Shown: positions 14,623 through 15,516 of the stretch, piece by piece | How the letters are laid out: each line of letters opens with the position of its first letter | Position numbering within the stretch: position 1 is the first letter of the stretch | Source: Planctomycetales bacterium | Lineage (GTDB): Bacteria > Planctomycetota > Phycisphaerae > SM23-33 | Length of the DNA stretch: 15,516 nt | Reading direction: 5' to 3' | Assembly (NCBI GenBank): GCA_030592655.1 | Contig: JAUVIQ010000049.1 | Span: forward strand, 1-15,516 | Made by a program: the position numbers and the translations under genes | The notes under the pieces: generated by a model | Databases searched by the model: none | Seen by the model: only the letters and a program-made list of their open reading frames with translations | What the model was told of the DNA's origin: nothing

Positions 14623-15409
14623 CGAGCGACCGGACCAATCTGCCGGGCATGTATGGCGGCCGGCGGGCGTGGTGTTTCTGGTCGTCTCACTGCTGGGACT
14701 CGCTGCCGGGGCGTTCTGGGAATTTTTCCTTCCGCTACATCGCACGGCGAACATCTCGAACCCGCCCGCGCTTCAGATGCTCGTCTCGGCCCAGGCGGTC
14801 TTCCTGATAATGTTCTGGCCACTGCTGATAATTCGTAACAGACGAACTGATGAAGTTGGGTGGCACGGTCAAGTCGGAGCGAAGCGGAGACTTGACCGTG
14901 ACGAGCGTGTAACTGAAGATGACACGGCCAAGCTCCACTCCGTTCCGCTTGACCGTGCCACCCCTCAAGCGGGGTTTTTGTTCCGCGGCGCTGCTGAGTA
15001 TGTCATTTTTCTCGCAGCCAGCGTTCCGCTTTACGTCGTCGCAGCCTGGCTGTCGGACGCGACGATGATCGACGTATTCCGCAGCCTGTTATATCTCTCG
15101 GCCGTGGCGGCTGGGGCGCTGGGATTGAGGCTGTGGGTGCAAACGGGGCGGACGGCGATTATCACGACGATAACCCTGGCTGGAGTGTTGATTGGACTCG
15201 GCGGGCCTGTGATGTATTACCTGCTGGTCGAGCTGACCAGCGAAGCCGGTTCGGTCGATTGGCTCTGGTGGGCGTCGCCGGCGACCTGCGCATTCGACCA
15301 GGCCGTCGCAAGAGGGGCGAACTGGTATCCGGCCCCGCTTTGGGCATGGTCGCTTTGGCCTGTGGCGGGGGTTGTCCTGTTCTTTGCATTCTTATACCGC
15401 GTACGATAA
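14597..15409 (+). CDS. Multi-span membrane protein of unknown function
   Basis: I do not recognise this 270-aa protein. It has about six hydrophobic segments (near residues 22-44, 61-79, 132-152, 163-181, 187-211 and 248-267). A highly charged loop at 80-125 contains the product of a palindromic DNA repeat (see 14858-14979). The only usable start is ATG 14597, inside the ftsQ-like gene, so the two overlap by 26 bp and are probably co-translated. WWASPATCAFDQ near the C-terminus and a final RVR after the last helix are the only other notable features. It stands where ftsA would be expected, but nothing in it resembles the actin-like FtsA. The last helices loosely recall ABC-2 type permeases, which I would not rely on. 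Confidence 0.75.
   Translation: MTHIPDVTDERPDQSAGHVWRPAGVVFLVVSLLGLAAGAFWEFFLPLHRTANISNPPALQMLVSAQAVFLIMFWPLLIIRNRRTDEVGWHGQVGAKRRLDRDERVTEDDTAKLHSVPLDRATPQAGFLFRGAAEYVIFLAASVPLYVVAAWLSDATMIDVFRSLLYLSAVAAGALGLRLWVQTGRTAIITTITLAGVLIGLGGPVMYYLLVELTSEAGSVDWLWWASPATCAFDQAVARGANWYPAPLWAWSLWPVAGVVLFFAFLYRVR
14858..14979. repeat. Palindromic element embedded in frame in the membrane protein gene
   Basis: A perfect 16-bp inverted repeat (14858-14873 against 14948-14963) encloses two smaller hairpins. The first has a perfect 12-bp stem, 14864-14875 with 14889-14900. The second is CACGGCCAAG / CTTGACCGTG (14923-14932 with 14948-14957) with one mismatch. A further stem CCGCTTGA / TCAAGCGG (14945-14952 with 14965-14972) is followed after two G by five T (14975-14979), resembling an intrinsic terminator. 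The reading frame stays open through all of this and encodes roughly residues 88-128, a charged loop between two membrane helices. The concentration of palindromes inside a coding region suggests an inserted mobile repeat. Confidence 0.85.
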
Positions 15410-15461
15410 CGCGATAAATTAATGCGTTCGATGGGGGAACCATTGCGCCTGTCCCTTGGGG

Positions 15462-15516
15462 GGGCCGAAACGGAACAAAACGGGCCGAAACGGGCCAATT
15501 CGGAACCAAACGGAAC
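15462..15516. repeat. Imperfect 20-bp tandem repeat in the final non-coding stretch
   Basis: Three successive 20-bp periods begin at 15462, 15482 and 15502 (the last cut by the window edge), each built around GGGCCGAAACGG or GGAACCAAACGG. The 107 bases after the last gene contain no credible coding region. The repeat may continue beyond the window. Confidence 0.6.

Overview
The window is almost entirely one strand of a bacterial division and cell-wall (dcw) cluster, every gene reading left to right. The order is ftsI (5' end cut off by the window edge), murE, a 2-hydroxyacid dehydrogenase gene, a PLP aminotransferase gene, murF, mraY, ftsW, murG, murC, murB, ddl, an ftsQ-like gene and a multi-span membrane protein gene. 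Together they make UDP-MurNAc-pentapeptide (MurB, MurC, MurE, MurF, Ddl), load it onto the lipid carrier (MraY, MurG) and polymerise and crosslink it at the septum (FtsW, FtsI, FtsQ). MurE carries the DNPR motif of meso-diaminopimelate-adding enzymes, so a Gram-negative-type peptidoglycan is expected. The style of the proteins and the very divergent FtsQ suggest a Planctomycetota-like (perhaps Phycisphaerae) or other poorly sampled lineage. That placement is inference from memory of these families, not a computed one.

Region by region: 1-2844 is ftsI and murE, separated by a heptad inverted repeat. Positions 2845-5343 hold two genes that do not belong to a standard dcw cluster. Their arginine codon choice differs sharply from murE (AGA/AGG about half of Arg codons, against about one in nine), and both have strong AGGAG ribosome binding sites, so they look like an acquired metabolic pair that split murE from murF. 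Positions 5382-9152 hold murF, mraY and ftsW; murD, normally between mraY and ftsW, is absent and that gap holds another heptad repeat. Positions 9153-9287 are a cluster of GC-rich palindromes. Positions 9288-13695 are the compact murG-murC-murB-ddl run. Positions 13702-15409 hold the ftsQ-like gene and an overlapping unknown membrane protein where ftsA would be expected. The last 107 bases are non-coding with an imperfect 20-bp tandem repeat.

The least ordinary material is in the repeats. Three gene junctions carry inverted arrays of 7-bp units. The unit differs at each site (GGTAGTC, AATTGGT/AATTCGT, AATTTCC), but all sit exactly at the stop codon of the upstream gene, and the centres of at least two share an AGTGTCG-plus-T-run core. 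They look like one modular element family with interchangeable arms. A different palindromic element lies inside the reading frame of the last gene and encodes part of its cytoplasmic loop, much like the in-gene palindromic elements described in Rickettsia.
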